Below, one piece after another: positions 33,427 to 45,276 of a stretch of DNA of 64,000 nt. The notes beneath the pieces were generated by a model. It saw nothing but the letters and a program-made list of their open reading frames with translations, was not told the origin of the DNA and did not search any database. Position numbers and translations under genes: made by a program. Source of the DNA: Pardosa pseudoannulata (lineage: Eukaryota > Arthropoda > Arachnida > Araneae > Lycosidae); NCBI GenBank assembly GCA_032207245.1, contig CM063509.1, positions 57,472,835 to 57,536,834 on the forward strand, in the 5' to 3' direction. How positions within the stretch are numbered: position 1 is the first letter of the stretch; every line of letters starts with the position of its first letter.

Positions 33427-33438
33427 ACCCAGAAAATG

Positions 33439-33961
33439 GTTGATTTGGAGCAAGTACAGTCTAATGTTTTGCTACACAAGGACAAATGGGACTGGGACCT
33501 ACTGCTTACAGCTGATTCCAAACAGCTATAGACATCCATGTTAGCAAAGGGATTCAAACCAAGGCCGTAGGCAGGGGGAGGGATTTGGGAGACTGATCCC
33601 CCCAAAAAAAATTTTTTGAAAGACCATTTTGTAGCTAGACAATGTCCCAAGTTTGTGGGTGTGTGTGTGCTATTTGCCTAGCTGTTCATGAACATAAACA
33701 GTTATTCTGTACACACACACAAAAAAAAAAAAAAAATGCTCAGACCATAAGTTTTTCTAGGCCGCTAGTCGGAAATACATCACTGTATTTCCGGTACTGT
33801 ATTCTGGAAATACAGTGCTTTCCTTTTCATCAATTAAAGTATCATTCACAAATAAAGATATCTTTCTCTCTTGATCCCCCTCCAAAAATAATTTCTGGCT
33901 ACGGCCCTGATTCAAACCCATGAACTCAAGAAGTGAAGAGCACTGTTTTACCCATTCAACC
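33439..33961 (-). repeat. SINE family 2 copy, split by a hAT MITE
   Basis: Homologous to 17282-17458 on both sides of an inserted MITE (33560-33909). Outer flanks ACCCAGAAAATG (33427-33438) and ACCTAGCAAATG (33962-33973) match at 10 of 12 positions, a decayed target-site duplication. The MITE sits in the B-box region of the SINE promoter. Confidence 0.8.
33560..33909. mobile_element. hAT MITE inside a SINE, perfect 8-bp TSD
   Basis: Ends CAAGGCCGTAGGCAG and CTGGCTACGGCCCTG are inverted repeats. Both flanks are ATTCAAAC (33552-33559, 33910-33917). Non-coding, 350 bp. Confidence 0.92.
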
Positions 33962-34309
33962 ACCTAGCAAATGTATAAGACAAATATGTGGCTCTAGACG
34001 TCCTCTTACTGGAAGGCCTACAGGTGGGAGACAGGTACAGGATCATGAGCAAAATATATCCCTCTTCTGAGGATAACCATAATTAGGAGGAATCTGAAGT
34101 GTTGCTGCACAAATTCATTACACCCATCATTGTAGTTAGCCTATTGGGAGGTATGTAAAGGTCATATTTCATAAAATCCAATGCTTAATTAACTATTAAC
34201 CATTAGCTATTACATTAAATTTATTGCTAGTATTTTTACATAGAATAAGCAATGACAGTCAGACTTCTTTCATGTTATTAAAGAAGTGTTACGCTTATTT
34301 TATACTCTT

Positions 34310-34633
34310 GTTGATGAGTTGCATGTAACTCTGTTGGCAAAGGCAACTGGATGATTATGAGTTCAAAGCTCCTATTTGTTTGCTAATAGCTGCTGGGATA
34401 TGTAAAATGGGTTTGTGGTCACAATGTCTTCCAAGTTCTGAAACAATATGTATGGAGGTGGAAGGCCAGGCTTGGGGGGTCTTCTGCTTGGTCACTACTT
34501 CTAAATTATGAGGACCCACCTGAGCAGTTATTCTTTAATCCTAGAGGTACTCTTCACATAAAAGTTGCACCCCTTCACCAAAATTCGAATGGCCTCTGCC
34601 TTATCCAAGTGGCATTAGCAACATCAACCCCCT
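34310..34633 (+). repeat. SINE family 1 copy, diverged
   Basis: Collinear with the SINE at 22954-23304. It has an A-box-like CTCTGTTGGCAAAGGC, a decayed B box AGTTCAAAGCTCC, and a shared body (GGTCTTCTGCTTGGTC, AATTATGAGGACCCAC). The 3' end is TATCCAAGTGGCATTAGCAA. Flanking duplications are not clear. Confidence 0.7.
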
Positions 34634-34803
34634 TTTGATGATAAATGGAATATATCAATACATAAAGTATTCTTGTTTGAAATATTAAACATTTCTTAAA
34701 TAGGTTTATATGTATCTTATATAAAAAGTTATGGATATCACTAAATTAAAATAAATGTTCTTACTTTAGCTCTTTATGTGGAATAGAAAGATAAATATAC
34801 ATA

Positions 34804-35582
34804 AAGTGGAATCCACTTAATGTGATCAGTTTGGAATATCATGATTTTCATAACAATAACCAATTGATAACAATAAATGATATTCAAAATTAGGTACATT
34901 TACCCCCCCTATTTAATTCACACTAAATTTCAAAACAAAATGAAAAAGCACGCTGTATATTTACTGCATATTACCCTTTAGAACATAAGAATTGTATACA
35001 TGATTTAAAAAAATTGATCAATTGTTGACTGTCTGCAATTTTTTTTTTAAGAAGCTCATTGATAAATTGTTGGTAATCATGATCAACCTCTCATAACGAT
35101 TTAAAATTTCGGTCTTTTGTTTTAATGTTAAATCATTTTACTTTCTGGCTTTCATATTGACAAGCTGCATGTAAGCGAGAAAGGCATAAAATGTGCATAC
35201 ACTCCTTCTCAGTTCCAATAAGAATGTGTTGCCTCCTGCTTATCTGACAACCATTGACTACCAGCAGAGTGTGCGCATTTCTGAAAAATTCCAGGAACAT
35301 GTAAATTCCCACTTCTTTGTTCATTCCTTATTTCCGTAGGTGAAAAAAGAGAATTCTAAGAAATTCAGACAGCGAATTAAAAGAAAAGAATGGGTTCTGT
35401 CCCAATACATTGTGAATATTCATTTGCCAGTTTAAATGAGGTTCGAAAACTAATAACATTAACGATCCCATAAAGTGATAATTTTAACATACAAATGAAT
35501 AGAGAAAATCGGGACCAAGTGATTTCGGTAACAATAAGCGATTGATAACTTTAACCGCGATCACATTAAGCGGAGTACACTG
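34804..35582. mobile_element. pogo/Tigger-like element (TA target)
   Basis: The left AAGTGGAATCCACTTAATGT and, from the other strand, CAGTGTACTCCGCTTAATGT are inverted repeats. They are followed by further inverted matches (TTATCAAT and AACAATAA) and flanked by TA (34802-34803, 35583-35584). TA target and CAGTG start fit the pogo/Tigger branch of Tc1/mariner. No convincing transposase remains. Confidence 0.6.
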
Positions 35583-35584
35583 TA

Positions 35585-36018
35585 TTTATAAAACATGCTA
35601 TGTAAACTTAGTTAATCATGACTTTTGTGGGAATTTTATATTTTGACTGATATTAATAATAAACTTTAGAATTTTGATGTTCTGTCAATCCAGGAATAGC
35701 TAGAAGGCTGATTTCTATAGCAAGTTAAGTTGATATACCACATATCAAGTTCGGATAGTTTAGATTAACATATAATCATATAACAATATATACATAGAAA
35801 AATGACCAAATTATTCAGAAAGGCCCGAAATGTTTTAAAAATTTATCCAAGCATATAACAGCATAAAAAAAATATTTAAAAAAGGAAGACATCAAACTAT
35901 ATGTCCTTGTATTGACAATAATATAGCATTTATTATAGCATCCATTTTATCTCCGAGATAAAGTTATGAATGTAGTAGCTTAAATTCTAAGAAAATTCAT
36001 TTTGCCCAAAAGAGACCG
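35585..36018. other. AT-rich spacer left of the Pao element
   Basis: No gene or repeat recognised. Confidence 0.4.
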
Positions 36019-36023
36019 CAGGA

Positions 36024-36272
36024 TGTCATATTCATTGTAACTGTAACTGTAACTTTTGATGCAACTGTTTTGGAACGAGATTTTATTAGTACGAGTTTTA
36101 TGAATAAAAGTTGAATGGAATAAGAAAGCGGCTTGTGGTTTTTCGTGTTTGAGAAACAGAATAGTTTTAAATAATAAAAAATAGGGTTTATTTTCACCGA
36201 AGCCATTAGAATTTTTGATACGCTGCTAGCGTAAAATGCGTTAGTTTTTCGTTTTAAAGAAATAACGTATTA
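36024..36272 (+). repeat. 5' LTR of the Pao/BEL element
   Basis: 249 bp, beginning TGTCAT and ending GTATTA. It carries three tandem TGTAAC units near its start and an AATAAA (about 36105). Confidence 0.95.
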
Positions 36273-36277
36273 TTTTT

Positions 36278-36295
36278 TGGCGTCCGCGACAGGAC
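36278..36295 (+). other. Primer-binding site candidate
   Basis: TGGCGTCCGCGACAGGAC begins five bases after the 5' LTR. Starting with TGG (complement of tRNA CCA), it fits a tRNA primer site; the tRNA was not identified. Confidence 0.7.
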
Positions 36296-36315
36296 AAAGC
36301 AATTGTCTTTGAGTT

Positions 36316-39300
36316 ATGGCTAATTTAGAAGTTCTCAAGAAATCAAGGAAAATGGGCAGAGCCGCTTTTACAAAAGCTTACAATAAATTAGAAGGCCTGT
36401 TAATTTCGGAGAAGGTTGATATTTGTGAACTGGAAGCTGAACTAAGTGTTTTAAAATCGAAAGCTGATCGTTTGGAAATAACACATGCTAGTATACTTGA
36501 ATTAATTCCAGAGGTAGAATTCGAAGCGGAATTTGAAGTTGTTGAAGATTTTCGTGATAAATCTATTCGAATCGAAACTAAAGCTAGACGGATTATCAAC
36601 AATCTTCAACATACTGTGAGTACATTTTTGCATTCAAATGTTAGCAACTCTGATATAATTAATGCTGTTGAAAATACTGCTGTTGAAAAAAGAAAGTTTA
36701 AATTACCTAAGTTAGAATTAAGAAAGTTTGATGGTAACATTAAAGAATGGCTTTATTTTTGGAGCCAATTTGAAAAAATTCATCTAGATTCTGGTATTGA
36801 AGATTCAGATAAATTCCAATATCTGTTACAATCAACCGTTGAAGGCTCTCGAGCTAGAGAAGTAATAGAAAGTTTTCCGCCAACTGGCGATAATTATCTT
36901 AAGGCGATTGATTGTTTGAAAACTCGTTTTGGTCGTCATGACTTACAAGTTGAAGTTTATGTTAGAGAACTATTAAAATTAGTTCTGAAGAATGCTAATT
37001 CGAATTTTTGCGCGAATAATTTGTGTGCATTATATGATAATTTAGAGCAACAGATTCGTGCACTTGAAACCCTTGGAGTTACAACTGATAAAAGTGCAGC
37101 GTTACTTTACCCTTTGGTTGAATCTTGTTTGCCCGAGGAATTTCTAAGAGCCTGGCAGCGAAATTCTAATTTTAATCTTGGAGATGATTCAAAGAAAAGA
37201 CTTGATAGTTTGTTAAAATTTTTAAAAGCAGAAGTTGAATCTGAAGAAAGAATCAGTTTAGCTATGACGGGTTTCCGTTTGAATGATGAAACATCATATA
37301 AAAATGTAAATAAATTAAATAAAAGTAAAATGTGTACTGCAGCCAATCTGTTGAGCACTTCTAATGAAGAGAAGTTGTGTGTGTTCTGCAGTGGAAAACA
37401 TGATTCATCAAACTGCTTTAAAGCACAAAGAATGTCTTATAGTGAAAAAATAAAAATTTTAAAAGGTAAAGGAATTTGTTTCAGATGTCTAAAAGGTGGG
37501 CACAAAGTATCAAAATGCCGTTGTTTTGTGAGGTGTATTATGTGTAATAAGATGCATTATGCAATAATATGTACTGAGTCAAATAAAAATTTTAATAAGC
37601 CAAAATCTAATAATTCGGAGAAGGAGATTGAAGAGCAGAATAAATTAGTAAATTTATCGAGTATTTCTAATACGCGACAGGTTTTGTTGCAGACTTTAAA
37701 AGTTAAAATTATAGGTAAGAACTGTAGTTTAACAGTAAGAGCAATGTATAATACGGGAGCTCAAAAGTCGTACATTAGAAAAGAAATAGTATCTGTTTTA
37801 GGTTTAGCACCATTACGGCAGCAACTCATGTCACATATAGTTTTCGGAGGAGAAAGGATGAGTAAGGAGCTTCATAATGTTTATAAAATTGAATTAGGAA
37901 GCCTAGATGGAAATTTTATGTGTAATTTTGATGCAGTTGATCAGGATATTATTTGTAATGATGTCCCATCTGTTTCGTACGGTCCATGGATTAATGAATT
38001 AAAATCTATGAATATACAAATATTTGATATAAAAGAAAATTTGGGACAAATCGATGTTCTTATTGGAGCAGATGTTGCGGGTAGACTTTTTACTGGGAAT
38101 AGAAGAGTTTTGTCGAGTGGACTAGTTGCCATTGAATCTTATCTAGGATGGACTATCATAGGAAAAGATAACTTATCATCTGAAAAAGAAGAAACTGCTA
38201 TGATGGTAATTTCGATGGTTCTAAGAGAATCAACTATTTCGGATCTTTTCAGTTTGGATGTCTTGGGAATAAGTGATCCTGTGGAAATAAAATCAAAAAG
38301 TGAGAGAGAATACAAGACCAAACTGTATTTTGAAGAAACAATCAAAGTAAATGAGGATGGGAGGTATGAGGTTTCTCTGCCATGGAAAGAAGATCATCTT
38401 CCTCTACCCAGTAATAAAGATATTGCTATGAAACGACTAGAAGCATCAACTAGAAAATTGCATTACGAAAACTTATTTACTGCTTATGATGATGTGTTTA
38501 AGGAATGGGAAATACTAGGTATAATTGAAAATGACCCTGTTCAATCATCAGTTTGTCATCAGGAACACTATTTGCCTCACAGGCCTGTTGTAAAACAACA
38601 TGGAACAACCAAGGTGCGTCCAGTTTTTGATGCCTCTGCCAGACAAGTTGGGTCACCTTCACTGAACCAATGTCTAGAATCTGGACCTAATTTATTAGAA
38701 TTAATCCCCAGCCTTCTTCTCAGATTCAGAGAACATAAATATGGCATTATTGCGGACATAGAAAAGGCGTTCTTGCAAATAAGTGTACGACCAGAAGATA
38801 GGAATTTTCTTAAATTTTTTTGGTGGAATGAAAAAGAGAATGTATCCCTAAAGTTAATGCGGCATACTCGGGTGGTGTTTGGAGTGAAAAGTAGTCCTTT
38901 TCTTTTAGAGGCTGTGCTAGAGCATCATTTGAAAAAGTATTTAAAAAATTCGTCATATAGTAAGAAAACGGTTGATATACTTCTTCGAAGTTTTTATGTG
39001 GATGATCTAGTTACAAGTTTAGATGACAAATCAGAAATATTGTCCTTTATTGAAGAGTGCCGTCATATCTTGGCTGAAGGAAAATTCAACTTGAGAGGAT
39101 GGAAATATACAGGAGATGAGAACTTGGAACAGAGTACTTCAGTTTTGGGACTTATTTGGAATCACAGAGAAGATCAATTGAGAATAAATCTGGATTGGCT
39201 GAAAACATATGAATTTGAAATTGTATCGAAAAGAGTAATTCTTTCTGTTGCGCATAGAATTTTTGACCTTGTCGGGTTTCTATGTCCTGTATTGTTAATG

Positions 39301-41655
39301 CCCAAGCTAATGTTAAGAAAGATGTGGAAAGACAATATCCCGTGGGATAGAGAGGTTGAAGATGATATGAAATTTGAATTTTTAAAATGGTTTGAAGAAT
39401 TGGGGTTCCTGAAGAATTTGTGTGTTAGCCGCTGTTTTTTTCCTGTTAGAAGTGGTCAGCATAGTGTTAGCATTCATACATTTTGTGATGCTAGTCAATT
39501 TGCCTATGCAGCAGCAGTTTTCATCCGCATTGAGTATGCTGACGTGGTTCATGTAAACCTTTTGGCTGCCAAATCGAGAGTTTCCCCAATTAAGACTACC
39601 ACTATTCCTCGTCTTGAGTTGCTAGCCGCAACGGTGGGAGCAAGATTGTGCCGATATGTGGTAAGTGCGCTCAATTGGGGCAATGTCAAGCAACATTACT
39701 GAACTGATTCGACTACGGTTTTGAGTTGGATTCAGCGAGAAGAACTTTGGTCAGTTTTTGTAAACAACAGAGTTCTAGAGATAAGGAAACTGACTGATTT
39801 CACCTTGTGGAAACATGTACCTGGAACTCAAAATCCAGCCGACCTACCTTCAAGAGGGTGTTCTGCTCATCAACTTTTACGCAGTAGATGGTGGGAGGGA
39901 CCCAGGTGGCTTTTACAGGCTGAAGAAAATTGGCCAGTTACAAAAGCTGTTTTTGACGAACAGTCTGTTTTAGAAGAAAAACGAAAAACAAATCCAACTT
40001 CCATGAATTTTTCAGTTGTGTGCTCATTAAATCAAACTGAAAATAATGAAAGCAGCAGTAAAGAAGTAAAAGAAGACTCCACTAGTAGATACAATTCCAG
40101 TTGGTACTACTATTATTTTTCAAGTTACGAACAGATACTTCGAATGATTGTTTGGATAAGAAGATTCATTTTTAACTGTAAGAATTCGACTTCCCGAATC
40201 ACTGGTGAATTATCACATAAAGAAATAAAACAAGCAGAAATAAAGATTGTAAAGATGGTACAAGACGAATTCTTTATTCACGAAGACAACAAAAAGAAAT
40301 TGTGTTCTTTAGCAACATTCAAAAATGAAGATGGAATCCTTAGAGTGAAGACAAAGTTAACGTATCGAAAAGATTCTAAAGATTTCAAGAACCCTGTTAT
40401 TTTACCATCTCACCATCAAGTCGTCAAGAGACTGATAATGACTGAACACAAAAAGAATTTGCATGCTGGATTACAAATGCTCTTGAACATTCTACGTGAG
40501 CATTATTGGATTTTGAATGCAAGGAAAACTGTTCGCGCAGTGTTGTCAAACTGTGTTACTTGCTTAAGGCATGCTAAAAGAAATTTGACTGCTTCCTCTG
40601 CATCACTCCCAGAAAATAGAATTAAAGATGTTGCAGTTTTTTAGATCATTGGATTTGATTTGGCTGGACCGCTGTATTTAAAAGGAGAGTGTAAAGCGTG
40701 GATTTGCCTATATACGTGTGCTGTCTTCAGGGCTGTACATTTTGAGCTTCTTTCGTCTTTAACAACTGAAGCCTTTCTTCAAAGTGTTCGCAGATTCATA
40801 GCTAGAAGGGGAATACCATCAACTGTATACTGTGATAATGGAAGCAATTTTATTGGTGCTTCAAATTCTTTGAAATCAGTCAATTGGGCTGAGATTGAAC
40901 GATTTAGTAGCATACGAAGAATACAGTGGTTTTTCAACCCTCCCACTGCTTCCTGGTGGGGTGGGTTCTGGGAAAGATTAATTGGTGTAATGAAGCAAAT
41001 TTTAAGAAGAGTTCTCGGAAACGCCTTTTCATCTTACGAAGAAATGGTCACCGTTTTATTCGATACGGAATCTGTTATAAATTCTAGACCTCTTAGTTAT
41101 GTGTCAGAAAAGGACTCTGAACTGATGCCGTTATCACCCAATTCATTTTTGCAAGATTTTCGTCAAGTTGGTGTTCCTGATTTAGATCAAGTAGATGAAG
41201 TTGTGCTCAATAAAAGAATAAAATATCGACAACAGTTAATGGTTGATATCCGGAAAAGATTTAGATCCGAATATTTAGGACTTTTGATTCAAAGAAACGA
41301 ACATAAGAAACAGGGACGAGAAATAAAACTTGGAGAAGTTGTATTCATCGGGAGTGATAATACAAAATGTACTGACTGGCCTTTAGGTATCGTTATAGAA
41401 TTGTTACCTGGAAAAGATGGTGTTATCAGACTAGTTCGCTTGCGTACATCTAAAGGAGAGCTTTTACGACCAGTGCAGAGAATTTTCCCTCTTGAAGTTT
41501 CCTCATCCTGGTTCAAGAACTGTCAAAAAGAACTAATGCAGGGAAATACTAACAACGAATTTTCCAGTGAAATATCTGCAAATGACGCTGCGCCTGTCAC
41601 TTTGAAAACAAAAAGTGGGAGAACTGTGAAACGACCCATAAAACTGGACTTGTAA
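36316..41655 (+). pseudogene. gag-pol: Pao/BEL gag-pol polyprotein, broken by two stop codons
   Basis: One frame of 1,779 codons runs from ATG 36316 to TAA 41653 with only two internal stops: TGA at 39700 (codon 1129, RNase H) and TAG at 40642 (codon 1443, start of the integrase core). Domains in order are a gag-like region with DUF1759-type text (FDGNIKEWLYFWSQFEKI), zinc knuckles (about codons 355-420, CVFC, CFRCLKGGHK), a pepsin-like protease (about 470-600), reverse transcriptase (D814, YVDD 894-897), RNase H (D1058 in FCDAS), an integrase zinc-binding region, and an integrase core with all three acidic residues (D1448, D1507, E1553). The protease motif reads YNTG where the family normally has D(T/S)G, so the catalytic Asp is Asn479. 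The element could not make a full polyprotein without read-through. Confidence 0.95.
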
Positions 41656-41772
41656 ATATTACTCTTATTTTATGATTTAGAACTCTTGCTTTCATTTTAA
41701 AAATGTACAATGTTTTGTTTTAGGAAAATTTTTAAATGTGGTTTTGCAAGTTAAGTTGTACTCCAACAACTT

Positions 41773-41784
41773 AAGGTGGGAGGA
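41773..41784 (+). other. Polypurine tract
   Basis: AAGGTGGGAGGA directly precedes the 3' LTR, the position of the plus-strand priming site. Confidence 0.8.
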
Positions 41785-42026
41785 TGTCATATTCATTGTA
41801 ACTGTAACTGTAACTTTTGATGCAACTGTTTTGGAACGAGATTTTATTAGTACGAGTTTTATGAATAAAAGTTGAATGGAATAAGAAAGCGGCTTGTGGT
41901 TTTTCGTGTTTGAGAAACAGAATAGTTTTTAAAAATAGGGTTTATTTTCACCGAAGCCATTAGAATTTTTGATACGCTACTAGCGTAAAATGCGTTAGTT
42001 TTTCGTTTTAAAGAAATAACGTATTA
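41785..42026 (+). repeat. 3' LTR of the Pao/BEL element
   Basis: 242 bp and nearly identical to the 5' LTR. It differs by a short indel after AACAGAATAGTTTT and by GCTACTAGCG versus GCTGCTAGCG. Confidence 0.95.
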
Positions 42027-42141
42027 CAGGAAACGACGAAAGCTGTTACACATTTAGCACTACCCAGGAGGTACGTATAGCTTAAAGAATGCTACGGACA
42101 CGTGTAACACTACCTCTAACCTAGTTGTGCCCCTCTAAGAA

Positions 42142-42657
42142 ATGTTAAGTGGGCCATCCGTAAACACGTTCGTAAGGTTCGACTACGCCATTATAGGTAT
42201 ATTGCTTCCAGAAAAAAAAAATGGTCTTCTTTTTTGGATAGGCAAATATGTAGCACCTTGCCCAAGGCTATTGGTGTGGCCTGTTTCCGCCTTTAGACTG
42301 GACATGATTTTCTTCAGGCCCATCTGTACAAAGTTGGTCTTGGTGATTCACCGTACTGTGTTCTTTGTGCTTCAGCCCCAATGCATGGAGATCACCTTTC
42401 TTCTTGTTCTGTCTGCCTTACAGGACGTTATTTCTTCGGGTTTCTTTTCGACTCTCCCATCTAATGTGACAACTTCTTGTATAGAGAAAGTGCATGTTTG
42501 TAAACAAATACGAGTGCTGACTACAACTCAACTTTTCGTTGGCAAAACATTGCTTATTGTTTTCATTGCATCTTAAGGGCTTCGATATGGATCACGTATA
42601 CAATAAAGCTAAATTTTATTTAAAGGAAGGGGAAGGAAACATCAGAAACTGGCCAAG
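42142..42657 (+). pseudogene. Non-LTR retrotransposon (LINE) 3' end, decayed
   Basis: About 42250-42420 reads (with a TAG inside) LPKAIGVACFRL, TGHDFLQAHLYKVGLGDSPY and CVLCASAPMHGDHLSSC. This matches the conserved C-terminal TGHD-xxHL and Cys/His region after reverse transcriptase/RNase H in arthropod LINEs. The long open frame listed in another phase is a shadow. The segment 42481-42657, with a CAATAAAGC signal, recurs at 54403-54576 and ends at GGCCAAG in both places, suggesting it is the LINE 3' untranslated end. Confidence 0.7.
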
Positions 42658-42711
42658 TAATTCAAAATAATTCTTTTAGCACTTACAAAATTATATATAT
42701 ATTTTTAATTA

Positions 42712-43732
42712 CCCAGCTAGCACGGAAACGTTGGATACAAGTTGGCTGTTGGTCTTTTGTTGGGTAAACGTTGAAAAGGGGAAATGAAATGATGGTATTT
42801 AGTTGACAAAATGTTTGGTTGGCCATCGGTAATTGTGAAATGTTGGCCAACCGTTAAGCCAACGTTGTAGATTTTCTATTTACGCCTCTTGCACAAATAT
42901 CGGCATACCATTTGCTAGGAAATATGAAAGTAACCGCCTATATCTAAGAGCATGTGCCGAAGCTCCGATAAAAGAGAAAGTTGTGTATCAACCGCAATCT
43001 TTAGGGTTAAAGCGCCATCGATAAAGCGCCAGGATTTCAAATTTGCAAGGTAAGTTCTCTTGATATTTTTTGTGTTCTATCATATATGCCTTCATTATTA
43101 TTAATTTATTCCTAAAGAAAACGATATTTGGCTATCTGAACTGTAGTTTCTCTTTTGTGTTTTTAATAGTAACGTACCATTTACAAAAGTACATACACGG
43201 TGTTTTAGTACACTTTGATTTTTAATACCTTTTAGTACACTTCTTTAGTACAGATTTTAAAAAAATAACAAATTTTAAGTCAATTTCTTAATTTTTTTAA
43301 AGCATGCTGATTTAAATTATCGTTAGGTTACTTTTTTTTGTCTTTTCTTAATAATGATAATAAAGTTGTATAATGATAATATGTAAATATTGTGGATTTT
43401 ACTTTATCATAATTGCTATGAAACTTATTTACTTTATAACTTAATTTTATTTATTAGATGTAATTATGTTTGCCTTTATTTTTTTACATATTCAAATCAT
43501 CTTTATATTATTTTAAAAATCTAAAAGGATAAAAGGAAATGTTTGTGGTAACATTAAAACATTTTATAATATATACTTTTCAAGTTACTTATTTGTGTTT
43601 CAGATGCCATGAAATTGAATCCAGAGGAAATATAGAGAACTTTGGTAGATGGAAATGGTGGCCGAATTTAAATAAAAAAAAATGTAAATAAAAGAAAAAT
43701 GACTAAAATATGTATATATATATATATATATA

Positions 43733-43772
<40 letters not shown>

Positions 43773-43900
43773 TAACTTCTGTTGTGTTGTGCTTTTCTTC
43801 AATTACCTATTTTTAGCTCTCAGAAGGGGATATTTTCGTTTTTCTTATTTAAGAAACAGTTTGTATCATTAAAAAAAATAATATAGATTTCAAAGGAATA
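42712..43900 (+). mobile_element. CCCAGCTAGC family transposon, copy A (cut by assembly gap)
   Basis: Starts CCCAGCTAGCACGG and is collinear with the full copies at 52237-53761 and 56745-59801: AACGTTGG-rich left end, internal splice-like motifs, then GATTTCAAAGGAATA at the edge of the N run. The right end is lost in the gap. Confidence 0.85.
43711..43768. repeat. (TA)n microsatellite inside copy A
   Basis: About 28 TA units with one interruption. Other copies have a much shorter run here. Confidence 0.95.
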
Positions 43901-44000
43901 NNNNNNNNNNNNNNNNNNNNNNNNNNNNNNNNNNNNNNNNNNNNNNNNNNNNNNNNNNNNNNNNNNNNNNNNNNNNNNNNNNNNNNNNNNNNNNNNNNNN
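43901..44000. other. Assembly gap (100 N)
   Basis: Exactly 100 unknown bases, a common placeholder for a gap of unknown size. Sequence to the right does not continue copy A. Confidence 0.98.
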
Positions 44001-44950
44001 ATGTCGGCTTTTTCATGTTTTGCCATAAAGTATTTTTGCTCCATTCTTTTAATAAACAAACTTAATAAAGTTAGAAAATGTACCCACCGTTGCTGAAATT
44101 CAAAGACTTTTGAAAACTGCTTCTAAACAACTTGAATTAGGTCAACTTATTCGTGTATAAAATCATAACTATTTTGTTAAAATCGAAGCTTATTCTCTTC
44201 GCTCCCCCACCTGCTGTGAGGGAAACTTAGGACCATTAAGCTTAGGAGTTCAGAGGGAAGAAAAGTGATTTGCGTCATTAGTAGGAGGGGGTAATGATCT
44301 TTCTAGATGGATGGAATGTTATACGTCTCTCGACTGTCATGAAAATATCTCCCATTGTTGATTTACACCTTATCAACACTGCTTTCTAGAACATGATCTA
44401 TAGTTTTCACTATTGGTTAATAGAATTCTCTTTCGTTTTTTTTTTATTAACTTGTATTGCTCTTGTTTCAACTTTTAATATTCAAATTATGCATTAAATA
44501 CTTACAAAATTTTGGGAACTGATATTTATACGTCTTTATTGATTGATATTAATACGGAGTTAAAAATGGTCCCTCTCTAATTTAAAAGCAATTTTGCATT
44601 GCAAATCAAGATAAAACTTGTACAAAAGGGTTTCTTTGGAAAATCAAATACAAACCCAAACAACACACCGATCTCTTTTAGACGTCTATAATAACTCACC
44701 TCATACAAACGCCTTCCTCTATAAGACATCGAAAATTATCCAGGTCTCATCGTATGGAGCTCTATATTAGTTCCGAGGTGTGCTCTCCTTGAGATCCATA
44801 AGACTTCGACGAAATCTACTATAGCACGTCTATAAGAAGGAAAATTTCGACTTGGAGAGTACCCGATTTAGATGTTTTTAGATCTCTAAAGGACGTACTA
44901 TTTCAGATGTTTTAGATCTTAAAAGGACGTACTATTCCCCTGCAAAACTT
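44001..44950. other. Region right of the gap, no gene seen
   Basis: Less AT-rich stretches (44660-44940, with repeated TAGATCT/AAAGGACGTACTATT text) suggest an old repeat, but no ends were identified. Confidence 0.35.
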
Positions 44951-45233
44951 GTTTATTTGTTCTTAATAAATTAGCTTGATTTAATTTGAATAATTTGCAT
45001 TCTATTAGAACACTTACGCAAAAATAACTGCTAAGGTGATTTTAAAAATAAAAGTAAATTTACGGAAGTATAACAAAATGTATAAAGAATTACGGTATTT
45101 ATATTAAAGTAATAATCAGGGTGCTAACTCATTTCAATATTCTCAGATTTTTTTTCCAGGCAAAAAACTAAATATTTCCAAGCTTTCATTGCAGTTTTTT
45201 ATGATACAAATCATAAACAAATATATATTTATA

Positions 45234-45276
<43 letters not shown>

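Larger units (their letters stand above)
36024..42026 (+). mobile_element. Pao/BEL LTR retrotransposon, near-intact, young
   Basis: Two LTRs (36024-36272 and 41785-42026) enclose a primer-binding site, one long gag-pol frame and a purine-rich tract. The insertion is flanked by CAGGA on both sides (36019-36023, 42027-42031), the 5-bp duplication usual for Pao/BEL integrase. The LTRs differ by about one substitution and one small indel region, so insertion was recent on an evolutionary scale. Confidence 0.97.

Noticed and set aside
39700..40644. Programmed read-through or recoding at the Pao stops
   Set aside because: Pao/BEL elements use one uninterrupted frame. The two stops lie inside conserved enzyme domains and have no recognisable recoding signal, so nonsense mutation is simpler.
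42142..42576. 144-residue hydrophobic-looking protein
   Set aside because: Out-of-frame shadow; the LINE C-terminal signature lies in another frame of the same segment.
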